A stretch of DNA of 34,223 nucleotides from Chloroflexota bacterium (GTDB lineage Bacteria > Chloroflexota > Limnocylindria > QHBO01). The stretch's first letter is position 1; every line of letters begins with the position of its first letter. The notes below the pieces were generated by a model. The model was not told the origin of the DNA, ran no database searches, and saw only the letters and a list, made by a program, of their open reading frames with translations. The stretch spans positions 1 through 34,223 of the forward strand of contig QHBO01000028.1 in NCBI GenBank assembly GCA_003243965.1. Direction: 5' to 3'. Below, piece by piece: positions 1 to 11,015 of this stretch. Made by a program: the position numbers and the translations under genes.

Positions 1-548
<548 letters not shown>

Positions 549-599
549 CTACTTCACCGCCAGGCCGCGGCCGCCGCGCACGGTCCCGCCGTTGGATCG

Positions 600-623
600 T
601 GTCGCGTGTGTCGCATATGTCGC
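600..623. repeat. Three TGTCGC units at 9-bp spacing
   Basis: TGTCGC occurs at 600-605, 609-614 and 618-623, with exact 9-base periodicity, in the 92-base gap between the thioesterase and gyrA. On the transcribed strand this reads as GCGACA repeats about 55-78 bases upstream of the gyrA start. It could be an operator or simply chance in GC-rich DNA. No function is assigned. Confidence 0.4.
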
Positions 624-637
624 GCGGCCGGCAGTGA

Positions 638-1174
638 TCATTCGGCCCCGACCCCCCGCGCCGCGGCATCGGGCGACAGGGCGTACCGCGACTTGAGCTC
701 CGCCTTCTGGGTCGGCGTGGCTCCGAGGTAGCGTCCTTCGGCCTCCGCCACGAGGCGCCCATCGGCCCCATGCACCTCGCCGCGCACCCGGTAGATCCGC
801 CGTCGGCGCTCAACGACCCGGGCGTCGGCGACGAGCGGCTCACCCGGCATCGCCGGTGATCGGAAGCGCGTCGTCAGCTCCGCCGTGACCGCCCAGGAGT
901 CGAAGCTGGACGGGGCCCAGGCCATCACCTCGTCGAGGAGGGTGGCGATCAGGCCGCCATGCACCCTGTCGCTCCAGCCGACGTCGTCGGCGTCGGGCGT
1001 CCAGGTGGTGCGGGCCGCGGCATCGCCGAGCTCGATTTCCAGATGCATGCCCTTGGGGTTCCCCTCGCCGCAGGCGAAGCAGTTGTGGTCGGCGAATGCG
1101 TAGCGCCGGCCGTCGCCGGCGACCAGGGAACGGCTCGTCTGGCGCCTCGCGACGCCGGAGATGGAGCTCACCAC
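638..1174 (-). CDS. PaaI/4HBT-type hotdog-fold thioesterase
   Basis: This is a 178-residue protein of the PaaI/4HBT acyl-CoA thioesterase superfamily, which hydrolyses acyl-CoA thioesters in the cytoplasm. The N-terminal motif with Cys in CFACGEGNPKGMHLEI is typical of a PaaI-like subgroup, and HGGLIATLLDEVMAWA carries the hotdog helix with the catalytic His-Gly-Gly and Asp/Glu region. The C-terminal strands read ARVVERRRRIYRVRGEV. Two tandem GTG codons (1174 and 1171) are possible starts. GTG at 1171 overlaps the stop of the preceding gene in a GTGA junction, which suggests translational coupling. Its natural substrate cannot be told from sequence. Its place between gyrB and gyrA is unusual. 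Confidence 0.85.
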   Translation of the reverse strand: MVSSISGVARRQTSRSLVAGDGRRYAFADHNCFACGEGNPKGMHLEIELGDAAARTTWTPDADDVGWSDRVHGGLIATLLDEVMAWAPSSFDSWAVTAELTTRFRSPAMPGEPLVADARVVERRRRIYRVRGEVHGADGRLVAEAEGRYLGATPTQKAELKSRYALSPDAAARGVGAE

Positions 1175-1404
1175 GGTGCCTCGTCATCGGTGAACGAGCC
1201 GAAGTCGTCGCCGGAGCGCCGCAGGCACTGATCGGCGATGGCGAGGGCGAACGCGTGGCTGACGGCATACCCGTCGCGAAGGAAGTTCACCGCCTCGCGA
1301 CGCTCGCCGATGCCGTTCGCCTCGAGCAGCTCGCACCACTCCTCGAGGCTGCGTCCGGTCTTGCCCTCTACCTGGCGGATGTCGGCCGTGTGTCTGGATG
1401 GCAT
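1168..1404 (-). CDS. Small DUF4287-like protein
   Basis: This is a 78-residue soluble protein. Residues 10-50 (VEGKTGRSLEEWCELLEANG, then REAVNFLRDGYAVSHAFALAIA) resemble the DUF4287 family, whose members share a T-G-K/R-[ST]-x-E-[ED]-W start and a helix that ends in GHG/SHA. The function of that family is unknown. The gene starts 22 bases after gyrB, and its TGA overlaps the GTG of the thioesterase gene, so all three are very likely co-transcribed. The C-terminal end is acidic (DDFGSFTDDEAPW). The family assignment is by memory of the motif and should be treated as probable. Confidence 0.75.
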   Translation of the reverse strand: MPSRHTADIRQVEGKTGRSLEEWCELLEANGIGERREAVNFLRDGYAVSHAFALAIADQCLRRSGDDFGSFTDDEAPW

Positions 1405-1425
1405 CGGTCTACCTTTGAGCTGGTG

Positions 1426-5073
<3,648 letters not shown>

Positions 5074-5108
5074 GCGCCCTCCGCTGCGGGTTCCGAAATG
5101 GATGCCCG

Positions 5109-5117
5109 ATTTTACCA
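5109..5117 (-). promoter_or_regulatory. Candidate parA promoter, extended -10
   Basis: On the minus strand the sequence reads TGGTAAAAT, a TAAAAT box with a TGG extension. It is one of very few AT-rich spots in the region. It would start transcription about 30 bases before the parA GTG at 5073. No good -35 hexamer is visible 16-18 bases upstream. Confidence 0.4.
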
Positions 5118-5290
5118 GTTTCGCCGGCCGCGCCGAGCCCGATCGGCCTCCCCGGTGCGCGCCTTTCTTCTCGGATCTTCCCGGCCAAGACACCCGCAAC
5201 CGCGGCCACCCTCAGGGAGGTCCCCGAGTCGGCAACAAGGGACGCGAAGAGCCATCGGGCCGGTCGGCTCCGTCAATAGCGGCGCCATTT

Positions 5291-5306
5291 GCACCCACGT
5301 GAAACC
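5291..5306. promoter_or_regulatory. Degenerate parS-like site
   Basis: The 16-mer GCACCCACGTGAAACC is centred on CACGTG. The right half GTGAAAC matches the near-universal parS consensus TGTTTCACGTGAAACA, with only the last base different. The left half keeps only CAC, so about 6 of 16 positions differ. Its position about 220 bases upstream of parA fits, but a half-match can arise by chance. Confidence 0.3.
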
Positions 5307-5394
5307 AGCGAACGCCATTTATTGGGCCCGCCGGGCGAGGCCACCGAGCGTCTGACAGATCATCGGCGAGGTTGGGTGGGGCGGCTCATCGGCC

Positions 5395-5422
5395 GCTGAC
5401 TCTCCGGCGACCGCCGTATACT
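5395..5422 (+). promoter_or_regulatory. Candidate mreD-PBP2-rodA promoter
   Basis: A clear -10 box TATACT lies at 5417-5422, with a weak -35 (GCTGAC at 5395-5400) 16 bases upstream. It predicts a start of transcription near 5429, ahead of an AGGGGGAG ribosome-binding site at 5447-5454. Confidence 0.5.
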
Positions 5423-5460
5423 CGCTTGGCCGCCCGTCCGAGAGCCAGGGGGAGCCAGTC

Positions 5461-5955
5461 ACGTACACCAGCGCCCTGCTCGCCGTCCTCGTCGGCATCG
5501 TCCACGCGGGCGTCTCCCCGGAGATCGTGGTTGGCGGCGTGCGCCCGGATCTGGTCCTCGTCAGCGTCGTGCTTGTGACCGCCACTTTCGGCTTCCCACC
5601 CGGGATGGTGTGGGCCTTCGTGGCCGGACTGACTGCCAACCTGCTGATCCCCGAGCCCCTGGGGAGCATCCCATTCACGATGCTGCTCGTCGCCGCGGCG
5701 GTGGTCGGAGGCGGCCGAGCGCTCGGCCGTCTGGTGTGGGTCTACCCGGTGCTCGCCACGTTCGTTGCCAGCATCATGGCGGACGTCATCGGCCTGGCCA
5801 TTTTCCGGCTGGTGGCTGACCCGCTCCAGGCCGGGCTCCCGATGCAGCTCATCCTTCCGGCGGCGGTTCTGAATGCAGCGATCGCCGGGCTGCTGATCGG
5901 CCCCGTGCGCCTGGTTGCCAGCCGCGTCGCGCCTGCCGAGAAGCCTGCGTGGTGA
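5461..5955 (+). CDS. mreD: Rod shape-determining membrane protein MreD
   Basis: MreD is an inner-membrane protein of the elongasome that works with MreC, MreB, RodA and PBP2. About 164 residues form four to five hydrophobic segments. The family hallmark GGVRPDLVLVSVVLVTA sits after the first helix, and GMVWAFVAGLTANLLIPEPLG matches the loop-helix that usually reads GFxxGLLxDLLSGxPLG. The first helix (TSALLAVLVGIVHAGVSPEI) lies upstream of the first ordinary start codon (GTG at 5527). A ribosome site AGGGGGAG at 5447-5454 is properly spaced for ACG at 5461 or GTC at 5458, so a rare start codon is likely. It is followed four bases later by the PBP2 gene. No mreC lies upstream. Confidence 0.8.
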   Translation, partial: TYTSALLAVLVGIVHAGVSPEIVVGGVRPDLVLVSVVLVTATFGFPPGMVWAFVAGLTANLLIPEPLGSIPFTMLLVAAAVVGGGRALGRLVWVYPVLATFVASIMADVIGLAIFRLVADPLQAGLPMQLILPAAVLNAAIAGLLIGPVRLVASRVAPAEKPAW

Positions 5956-5959
5956 ACCG

Positions 5960-7879
5960 ATGACCGATCTGAACGAGGGCCGGCTCGATCTTCATCGCTC
6001 GCGCGCGCGCCTGATCGCATTCTCGGCGGCGGCGGCCGTAGTATTCGCGGTCCTCGGCGCGCGGCTCTTTCAGCTGCAGATCCTGTCGGGAACCGCCTAT
6101 GCGGATCGCGCTCTGGCATCGCGAACGGTCGTCGAGCCGATCCGCGCGCCCAGGGGCCTGGTCTTCGACCGCGAGGGCAGGCCGCTGGTCGTCAACGTGG
6201 CGTCGTGGACCGTCAAGGCGCGTCCGGCGGACCTGCCGTCGGCGCGGGTCGATGAGGTGATCGGCGTCGTGGCGCGCATCACCGGCGTCGACGCTCGCGC
6301 GATGCGGGCAAGGTACCGCGCGTTCAGCGGCTCTCCGTATGACCTTGTTCCGCTGGCCCGCGGTGTCTCCCGCGAGGCCGCTCTGCTCGTTGGCGAGCAG
6401 CGTGCGCAACTGCCGGGGATCGTGGTCGAGGTCGACCCGGTGCGCAGGTACCTCGACGACAGCGCGAAGCAGAACGGTTCGCTGCTGTCGCATCTCATCG
6501 GCTACACCGGCGCAGTGAGTGGCGATGAGCTCCAGCGCCTCGCTGCGCAGGGTTACCTGCCCGACGACGTCATCGGCAGGGACGGGGTCGAGGCCTCGTA
6601 CGAGAGCACGCTGCGCGGGAGGTACGGCTCACGGCTGCTCGAGCGCGACGCGAGCGGGCGGCCGGTGAAGGTGATCTCCACCAAGACACCAGCGATCCCG
6701 GGCAAGAACCTGATGCTGACCGTCGATGCCCGGGTCCAGCGGCTGGCGGAGGAGGCGCTCGCCTGGGGCATGCAGGCAGCCAAGGTGAAACAGGGCGTCA
6801 CGATCGTGATGAACCCGCAGACCGGTGAGATCCTGGCGATGGTCTCGCTGCCGACCTACGACAACAACAAGTTCGCGACCGGCATCCGGGCCACCGACTA
6901 CGCGGCCTACCTGGCCGACCCGAACCGGCCGCTCCGCAACCATGCGATCAGCGATATCTATCCCCCCGGATCGACGTTCAAGCTGGTGACCGGCCTGGCC
7001 GCGCTGCAGGAGGGTGTGACCACGCCCGAGCGCACGTGGCCGACATACGGCTGCTACCAGATCCCCGGCGCTGCGCCCGGAGACTGCCTCTTCGACTGGA
7101 ACCACGCCGGGTTCGGGCCGCTGGACATGATCCAGGCATTTGCCGTCAGCTCCGACACGTTCTTCTATCAGATGGCCGTGCACCTGGGTGTCGACCGGCT
7201 CGCAAAGTGGGCGAATACCCTTGGCTTCGGCGCGCCGACGGGCATTCGGCTCCCCGGCGAGGCGGCCGGGATCGTGGCCAGCACGAAGTGGGCGCAGCAG
7301 CAGGGACGGCCATCGGTGTACACCGGAGAGCTGGCCCAGGCCGGGATCGGCCAGAACGTGATCGCGGTCACGCCGCTCCAGCTGCTGAACGCGTACGCCG
7401 CGGTGGCGAACGGCGGGAAGCTGATGCGGCCGATGGTCGTCCGCGGCGAGACCGACGCGGCGGGGACGCTGATCCGCCCGTATGCGCCCGAGGTGCTGCG
7501 CACGCTCGCCGCCACCTCCGAGCACCTGCAGCTGATGCGCGTCGGCGCTCGCCAGGTGATCACCACCGGCCATGCCTACAACATCCGTGACCTGGCGCTC
7601 CCGGGGCAGCTGTCGGGCAAGACCGGGACCGCGGAGTTCGGGACGCCGAAACCGGACGGCTCCCTTCCGTTCCACTCGTGGTTCGTCGCGTTTCTGCCCT
7701 CTCGCGCCGGAGCGGCGGACGCGCAGCTGGCGGTCCTTACCTTCACCTACTCCGCGACCGTGCCCGGCAACGTGTCGACCGAGGTGGTCAAGTACTTCCT
7801 GCAGAAATACTTCGCGCTGCGTCAGGACCTGCGGCTCGACCCGGTCACCTTCGCGCGCGTCGGGCGAAGCCAGAACTGA
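5960..7879 (+). CDS. mrdA: Penicillin-binding protein 2, elongation transpeptidase
   Basis: This class B penicillin-binding protein cross-links peptidoglycan during lateral growth as partner of RodA. The 639 residues have a cytoplasmic start, one signal anchor (about 18-42, LIAFSAAAAVVFAVLGARLF), a PBP dimerisation domain beginning IRAPRGLVFDREGRPLVVNV, and the transpeptidase domain. The active serine is Ser338 in PPGSTFK (SxxK). The second motif is SSD at 397-399, the SxD form common in MrdA proteins, and KTGT starts at 554. The ATG at 5960 follows the mreD stop by four bases, and its TGA overlaps the rodA ATG by one base (TGATG). The C-terminus is short, with no PASTA repeats. Confidence 0.96.
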   Translation: MTDLNEGRLDLHRSRARLIAFSAAAAVVFAVLGARLFQLQILSGTAYADRALASRTVVEPIRAPRGLVFDREGRPLVVNVASWTVKARPADLPSARVDEVIGVVARITGVDARAMRARYRAFSGSPYDLVPLARGVSREAALLVGEQRAQLPGIVVEVDPVRRYLDDSAKQNGSLLSHLIGYTGAVSGDELQRLAAQGYLPDDVIGRDGVEASYESTLRGRYGSRLLERDASGRPVKVISTKTPAIPGKNLMLTVDARVQRLAEEALAWGMQAAKVKQGVTIVMNPQTGEILAMVSLPTYDNNKFATGIRATDYAAYLADPNRPLRNHAISDIYPPGSTFKLVTGLAALQEGVTTPERTWPTYGCYQIPGAAPGDCLFDWNHAGFGPLDMIQAFAVSSDTFFYQMAVHLGVDRLAKWANTLGFGAPTGIRLPGEAAGIVASTKWAQQQGRPSVYTGELAQAGIGQNVIAVTPLQLLNAYAAVANGGKLMRPMVVRGETDAAGTLIRPYAPEVLRTLAATSEHLQLMRVGARQVITTGHAYNIRDLALPGQLSGKTGTAEFGTPKPDGSLPFHSWFVAFLPSRAGAADAQLAVLTFTYSATVPGNVSTEVVKYFLQKYFALRQDLRLDPVTFARVGRSQN

Positions 7880-9012
7880 TGGGCATTGCGACCTCCAGCC
7901 TGACCGGGACGGTGCGCGCCCGACAGTCGCGGGGCTTCGACCTCCAGCTCCTACTGTTCGTGTCCCTGCTGATCGCGTTCGGCGTGCTGATGGGATATTC
8001 GGTTGGATTCAGTGGCGCTGCCGGGAGCGGCCTCTCCCAGACGGTGAAGACGCTCATCTGGATCGGCATCGGTCTGACGCTCTTCTTCGTCGCCGCCAGC
8101 GTCGACTACCACTGGCTTGAGACCTTCACCTGGCCGATCTACGTGCTGGTGCTCGCGTTGCTGGGCGTGAACCTGCTCATCGGGCGCGACATCAACGGAG
8201 CACAGCTGTCACTGACCATCGCGGGCCTCGACTTCCAGTTCAGCGAGATCGCCAAGGTGCTGATGATCGTGGTGCTCGCCAGCTACCTGACCAAGCGCAG
8301 GGAGCGCATCGGCCGCCTATCGACGATCGTGGGCGCCGCAGTGCTGATGGGCATCCCGACGGTTCTGGTGTTCCGCCAGCCCGACCTGGGCACCGCGCTC
8401 GTGTTCGTCGCGATCCTGGGCGGCATGCTGTTCATGGCGGGCGCCAGCATTGGCTGGATGGGGGTCACGGCCGGAGTCACGATCGGTGTCGCTCCGCTTG
8501 CGGTGAACGCCCTGCATGCGTATCAGCGCCAGCGTCTCTTCTGCTTCCTGGATCCCGGGCAAGACCCTCAGGGAGCCTGCTACCAGCTCGTCCAGGCGTT
8601 GAACGCCGTCGGCTCCGGGGGCTGGTTTGGCCAGGGCCTGACGGCCGGAGAGCACAACCGACTCGGCTACCTGCCGGTCCAGTCGACCGATTTCATCTAC
8701 ACCGTCGTCGCCGAGGAGCTTGGCCTGGTCGGCGGCCTTGTGCTGCTCGCGCTCCTCGCCCTGCTGGTGTGGCGGATCCTGGTCATCGGCTGGGGCGCGC
8801 GCGATGCGCTCGGAACGCTGGTCGCCGCTGGGCTGGCGTCGATGATCCTGTTCCAGGTGCTGGTCAACGTCGGGATGGTGATGGGCATCATGCCGGTCAC
8901 CGGTATCCCGCTGCCGTTCATCACCTATGGCGGCTCCTCGATGATCTCGCTCCTGTTTGGGATGGGGATCCTGCAGTCGATCCGGATGAACGCGCGCAAG
9001 CCCACCTTCTGA
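7879..9012 (+). CDS. rodA: RodA peptidoglycan glycosyltransferase (SEDS family)
   Basis: RodA polymerises lipid II into glycan strands with PBP2. The 377-residue protein has about ten membrane segments. SEDS signatures are RQPDLGTALVFVAILGGMLF, VGSGGWFGQGL, the catalytic aspartate in STDFIYTVVAEELGLVGG (Asp271, equivalent to E. coli RodA Asp262), and the closing MGIMPVTGIPLPFITYGGSS. RodA rather than FtsW is supported by its direct coupling to the PBP2 gene through a TGATG overlap, and by the absence of division genes nearby. It ends the mreD-PBP2-rodA unit; the next gene has its own promoter. Confidence 0.95.
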   Translation: MGIATSSLTGTVRARQSRGFDLQLLLFVSLLIAFGVLMGYSVGFSGAAGSGLSQTVKTLIWIGIGLTLFFVAASVDYHWLETFTWPIYVLVLALLGVNLLIGRDINGAQLSLTIAGLDFQFSEIAKVLMIVVLASYLTKRRERIGRLSTIVGAAVLMGIPTVLVFRQPDLGTALVFVAILGGMLFMAGASIGWMGVTAGVTIGVAPLAVNALHAYQRQRLFCFLDPGQDPQGACYQLVQALNAVGSGGWFGQGLTAGEHNRLGYLPVQSTDFIYTVVAEELGLVGGLVLLALLALLVWRILVIGWGARDALGTLVAAGLASMILFQVLVNVGMVMGIMPVTGIPLPFITYGGSSMISLLFGMGILQSIRMNARKPTF

Positions 9013-9036
9013 GCCTGCCCGATGGCTCGGCCATGT

Positions 9037-9065
9037 TTGGAGTTCCGCGCAGCGGGCGATACGAT
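9037..9065 (+). promoter_or_regulatory. Promoter of the TIGR03936-type gene, leaderless
   Basis: TTGGAG (9037-9042) and TACGAT (9060-9065) are separated by 17 bases. The -10 ends nine bases before the ATG at 9075, so the transcript would begin at or very near the start codon. There is no ribosome-binding site. Confidence 0.5.
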
Positions 9066-9074
9066 CTGCAGGCC

Positions 9075-9788
9075 ATGACCGCACGTCCTGTCGACCAGCC
9101 ACGCCAGCGCTGGCAGCTCCTGTACTCGCGCACGGATCCTGCGCTGCGCATGAGGCAGGCGGAGATCCTCACCGAGTTCGAACGGGTGTTCCGCGATTCC
9201 TCCCTGCCGCTCTCGCGCACCAACGCCCTCCATCCCCGACCTCGACTGAAGCTGGCCGCGGCCCCTCCGGTCGGGGTCGAGCTGCGCGGCGAGATCGTCG
9301 AGGCCTACTTCGACGAGCTCGTCCCGATCGACCGGATCCGGGCCGCCGGGCAGCTGCTGTCGGAGGGCCTGGCGATCGTCGACGCCAGGGAGGTGTGGCA
9401 CGGTTTCCCCTCCGCGGCGTCGCAGCTCCGGGCCGCCGAATACGACGTCGAGGCGTTCGGCAACGCGGAGCTCACCAGCGACGCGCTGCGCGGCGCGGTG
9501 GTCCGTCTGCTCGCGTCACCCCAGCTTCCCGGCAGGCGCCGCCGCGGCGAGAGCGAGCGGCGCAGCGATGCCGGACCCCGGGACCTGCGGCCGTACATCG
9601 AGGACGTCGAGGTGGTGGACGTTGACGAGGCGGCACACCACGCTCGGCTGCGGATGGTCCTGCGCCTCGACCCGTCGGGTGCGGGCCGCCCGGAGGACAT
9701 CGTGCAGGCGCTCGATCTGCCACTGCGGGTGGGGCGGGCGGTCCGCACCCGCCTGCTGTTCGTTGACACTCCTCCGATCGCCCGATAA
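9075..9788 (+). CDS. TIGR03936/DUF2344 radical-SAM-linked protein
   Basis: This 237-residue protein matches the DUF2344 (TIGR03936) family in its N-terminal half: LLYSRTDPALRMRQAEILTEFERVFRDSSLPLSRT, followed by HPRPRLKLAAAPPVGVELRGEIVEAYF and a domain on translated bile-type SEGLAIVDAREV. Family members are normally encoded next to, or fused with, a B12-binding radical SAM protein and often precede rplU-rpmA; their exact function is not established. Here the rplU linkage is present, but no radical SAM gene is in the window. An in-frame ATG at 9033 exists, but it precedes the predicted promoter, so 9075 is preferred. The residues after about 150 are Arg-rich and less conserved. Confidence 0.8.
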   Translation: MTARPVDQPRQRWQLLYSRTDPALRMRQAEILTEFERVFRDSSLPLSRTNALHPRPRLKLAAAPPVGVELRGEIVEAYFDELVPIDRIRAAGQLLSEGLAIVDAREVWHGFPSAASQLRAAEYDVEAFGNAELTSDALRGAVVRLLASPQLPGRRRRGESERRSDAGPRDLRPYIEDVEVVDVDEAAHHARLRMVLRLDPSGAGRPEDIVQALDLPLRVGRAVRTRLLFVDTPPIAR

Positions 9789-9791
9789 CAT
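9763..9791 (+). promoter_or_regulatory. Strong sigma70-type promoter for rplU-rpmA
   Basis: A perfect -35 TTGACA (9763-9768) and a -10 TAACAT (9786-9791) are separated by exactly 17 bases. The boxes overlap the last codons of the preceding gene. It is the best consensus promoter I found in the window and predicts a leader of about 88 bases before the L21 start. Confidence 0.7.
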
Positions 9792-9800
9792 CGACGGTCC

Positions 9801-9848
9801 GCGGGCGAAAGAGCGCCTGCTTCGCCGTGCGCCGACGCGAGAACGTCG
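9801..9848 (+). promoter_or_regulatory. Two-hairpin leader of the rplU mRNA
   Basis: A 7-bp stem (9801-9807 with 9814-9820, one G-U pair, loop AAAGAG) is followed by a 5-bp stem (9833-9837 with 9844-9848, loop CGAGAA). Both lie between the promoter and the GAGGAG ribosome site at 9875-9880. Ribosomal protein leaders often fold to allow autoregulation, but in this case that is inference only. Confidence 0.35.
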
Positions 9849-9886
9849 TCCCGGCTGCCTGGTCGACCGCCCCCGAGGAGAATGAG

Positions 9887-10504
9887 ATGTACGCCGTCGT
9901 CGCCACCGGCGGGAAGCAGTACCGGGTTGAGCCCGGCACGACGCTCACGGTGGAGAAGCTGTCCGCAGAGCCGGGAGGCTCGGTCGTCCTCGACCGGGTT
10001 CTGCTGGTCGGTGACGGCGAGACGCTGACGATCGGCACCCCGCTCGTCGACGGGGCATCGGTGAGCGCCACCGTGCTCGAGGCCGCGCTCGGCCCCAAGC
10101 TGGTGATCTTCAAGTTCAAGCAGAAGGTCAAGTATCGCCGCCGGACCGGGCATCGCCAGCACCTGACCCTCCTGCGGGTGGATGAGATCCGCGGGGCCGA
10201 CGGAGCCATCGCCCGCATCGAGAAGGCCGATGCGCCGGCGGCCACCGGCCGGGAGTCACGTTCGAGGCGCGGAGCCGCACGCTCGGAGGCCACCCCCCGT
10301 CGCGCGACGGCGACGAAACGCAAGCTGGCAGCCAAGCCGACGGCCGATGCGACTGCAAAGCCCGCGGGACCCAAAACCCCGGCAACCAAGGCCTCGGCAG
10401 CCAAGACCTCGGCAGCCAAGACCTCGGAGCCGGCCAGCGCATCGGCGGACAAGCCGAAGCGCGCGCGGACTCCCCGCCGAACGACCCCAGCGACCAAGGA
10501 GTAA
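9887..10504 (+). CDS. rplU: 50S ribosomal protein L21 with long basic C-terminal tail
   Basis: L21 binds 23S rRNA in the large subunit. Residues 1-103 are a normal L21: MYAVVATGGKQYRVEPG, then KFKQKVKYRRRTGHRQHLTLLRV. The remaining roughly 100 residues are an extension rich in Ala, Lys, Thr, Pro and Arg, with no predicted fold and with tandem ASAAK/TSAAK units, resembling histone H1-like tails. The start ATG at 9887 follows GAGGAG. The frame also opens 20 codons earlier, but MYAVV is the conserved L21 start. The reading frame stays open to a TAA three bases before rpmA, so the tail is not a readthrough artefact. Its role is unknown; RNA binding is plausible. Confidence 0.95.
   Translation: MYAVVATGGKQYRVEPGTTLTVEKLSAEPGGSVVLDRVLLVGDGETLTIGTPLVDGASVSATVLEAALGPKLVIFKFKQKVKYRRRTGHRQHLTLLRVDEIRGADGAIARIEKADAPAATGRESRSRRGAARSEATPRRATATKRKLAAKPTADATAKPAGPKTPATKASAAKTSAAKTSEPASASADKPKRARTPRRTTPATKE
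10391..10420 (+). repeat. 15-bp tandem repeat in the rplU tail
   Basis: Two adjacent 15-base units (10391-10405 and 10406-10420) differ only at the first base and encode ASAAK and TSAAK. A third, partial unit follows. This marks the L21 tail as recently expanded, slippage-prone sequence. Confidence 0.85.
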
Positions 10505-10507
10505 GCG

Positions 10508-10765
10508 ATGGCCCACAAGAAAGCCGGCAGTTCGTCCAGGAACGGACGTGACAGCGTCGGGCAGCGGCTCGGCGTCAAGCGGGGAGACGGCCAGGACGTG
10601 CTGGCCGGAACAATCATCGTCCGCCAGCGGGGCAGCACCTTCCATCCCGGCGACAACGTCGGCATGGGTCGGGATTACACGCTCTTCGCCACCGCCGCCG
10701 GCAAAGTCCGGTTCAGTCACGAAACACGCGCGCGGAAGCGCGTCAGCGTTGTCAGCGCGGCCTAG
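10508..10765 (+). CDS. rpmA: 50S ribosomal protein L27
   Basis: L27 reaches the peptidyl-transferase centre with its N-terminus. The 85 residues start [29 protein letters not shown], the standard bacterial form that needs no leader cleavage, unlike the N-extended type of Firmicutes. [23 protein letters not shown] is the conserved body. It lies three bases after rplU and is surely co-transcribed with it. The obg GTPase gene, which usually follows rpmA, is absent and rpmE takes its place. Confidence 0.97.
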   Translation: MAHKKAGSSSRNGRDSVGQRLGVKRGDGQDVLAGTIIVRQRGSTFHPGDNVGMGRDYTLFATAAGKVRFSHETRARKRVSVVSAA

Positions 10766-10795
10766 CCGCGAACATCGGCGCAGGAGTCCAGCCCA

Positions 10796-11002
10796 ATGAA
10801 GCCAGATATCCACCCCAAGTACTACCAGGCGCAGGTCCACTGCGTGTGTGGAAACTCCTTCACCGTCGGGTCTACCGTGGAGTCGATTCGCGTCGAGGTC
10901 TGTTCGAATTGCCATCCCTTCTACACGGGGACCCAGAACATCGTCGACACCGCCGGGCAGGTCGAGCGGTTCCAGCGACGCATGGAGCGTGCGCTGCGCT
11001 AG
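10796..11002 (+). CDS. rpmE: 50S ribosomal protein L31, zinc-binding form
   Basis: L31 sits at the subunit interface of the 70S ribosome. The 68 residues have the L31 start [10 protein letters not shown] and the body [28 protein letters not shown]. Cysteines 16, 18, 36 and 39 (CVCG and CSNC) form the zinc site, so this is the C+ version, which is generally replaced by a Cys-less paralogue under zinc shortage; no such paralogue is in the window. It begins 30 bases after rpmA and precedes the DUF1385 gene and prfA, a conserved order in many Gram-positive-related genomes. Confidence 0.97.
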   Translation: MKPDIHPKYYQAQVHCVCGNSFTVGSTVESIRVEVCSNCHPFYTGTQNIVDTAGQVERFQRRMERALR

Positions 11003-11015
11003 CCACGCGCCGCTG

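Larger units (their letters stand above)
5074..5457. other. Divergent intergenic region between parA and mreD
   Basis: These 384 bases hold no convincing gene; the short open frames lack known motifs. The contents I can support are an AT-rich -10 for parA near its left end, a parS-like half-perfect site in the middle, and a TATACT promoter for mreD at its right end. I looked for DnaA boxes (TTATCCACA type) and saw none, so it is not called an origin even though parAB-gyrBA neighbours often lie near oriC. Confidence 0.6.

Noticed and set aside
5074-5199. N-terminal extension of ParA to 5199
   Set aside because: The extension is basic and low-complexity, contains the likely -10 box, and makes the protein 42 residues longer than typical Soj. 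GTG 5073 has a ribosome site.
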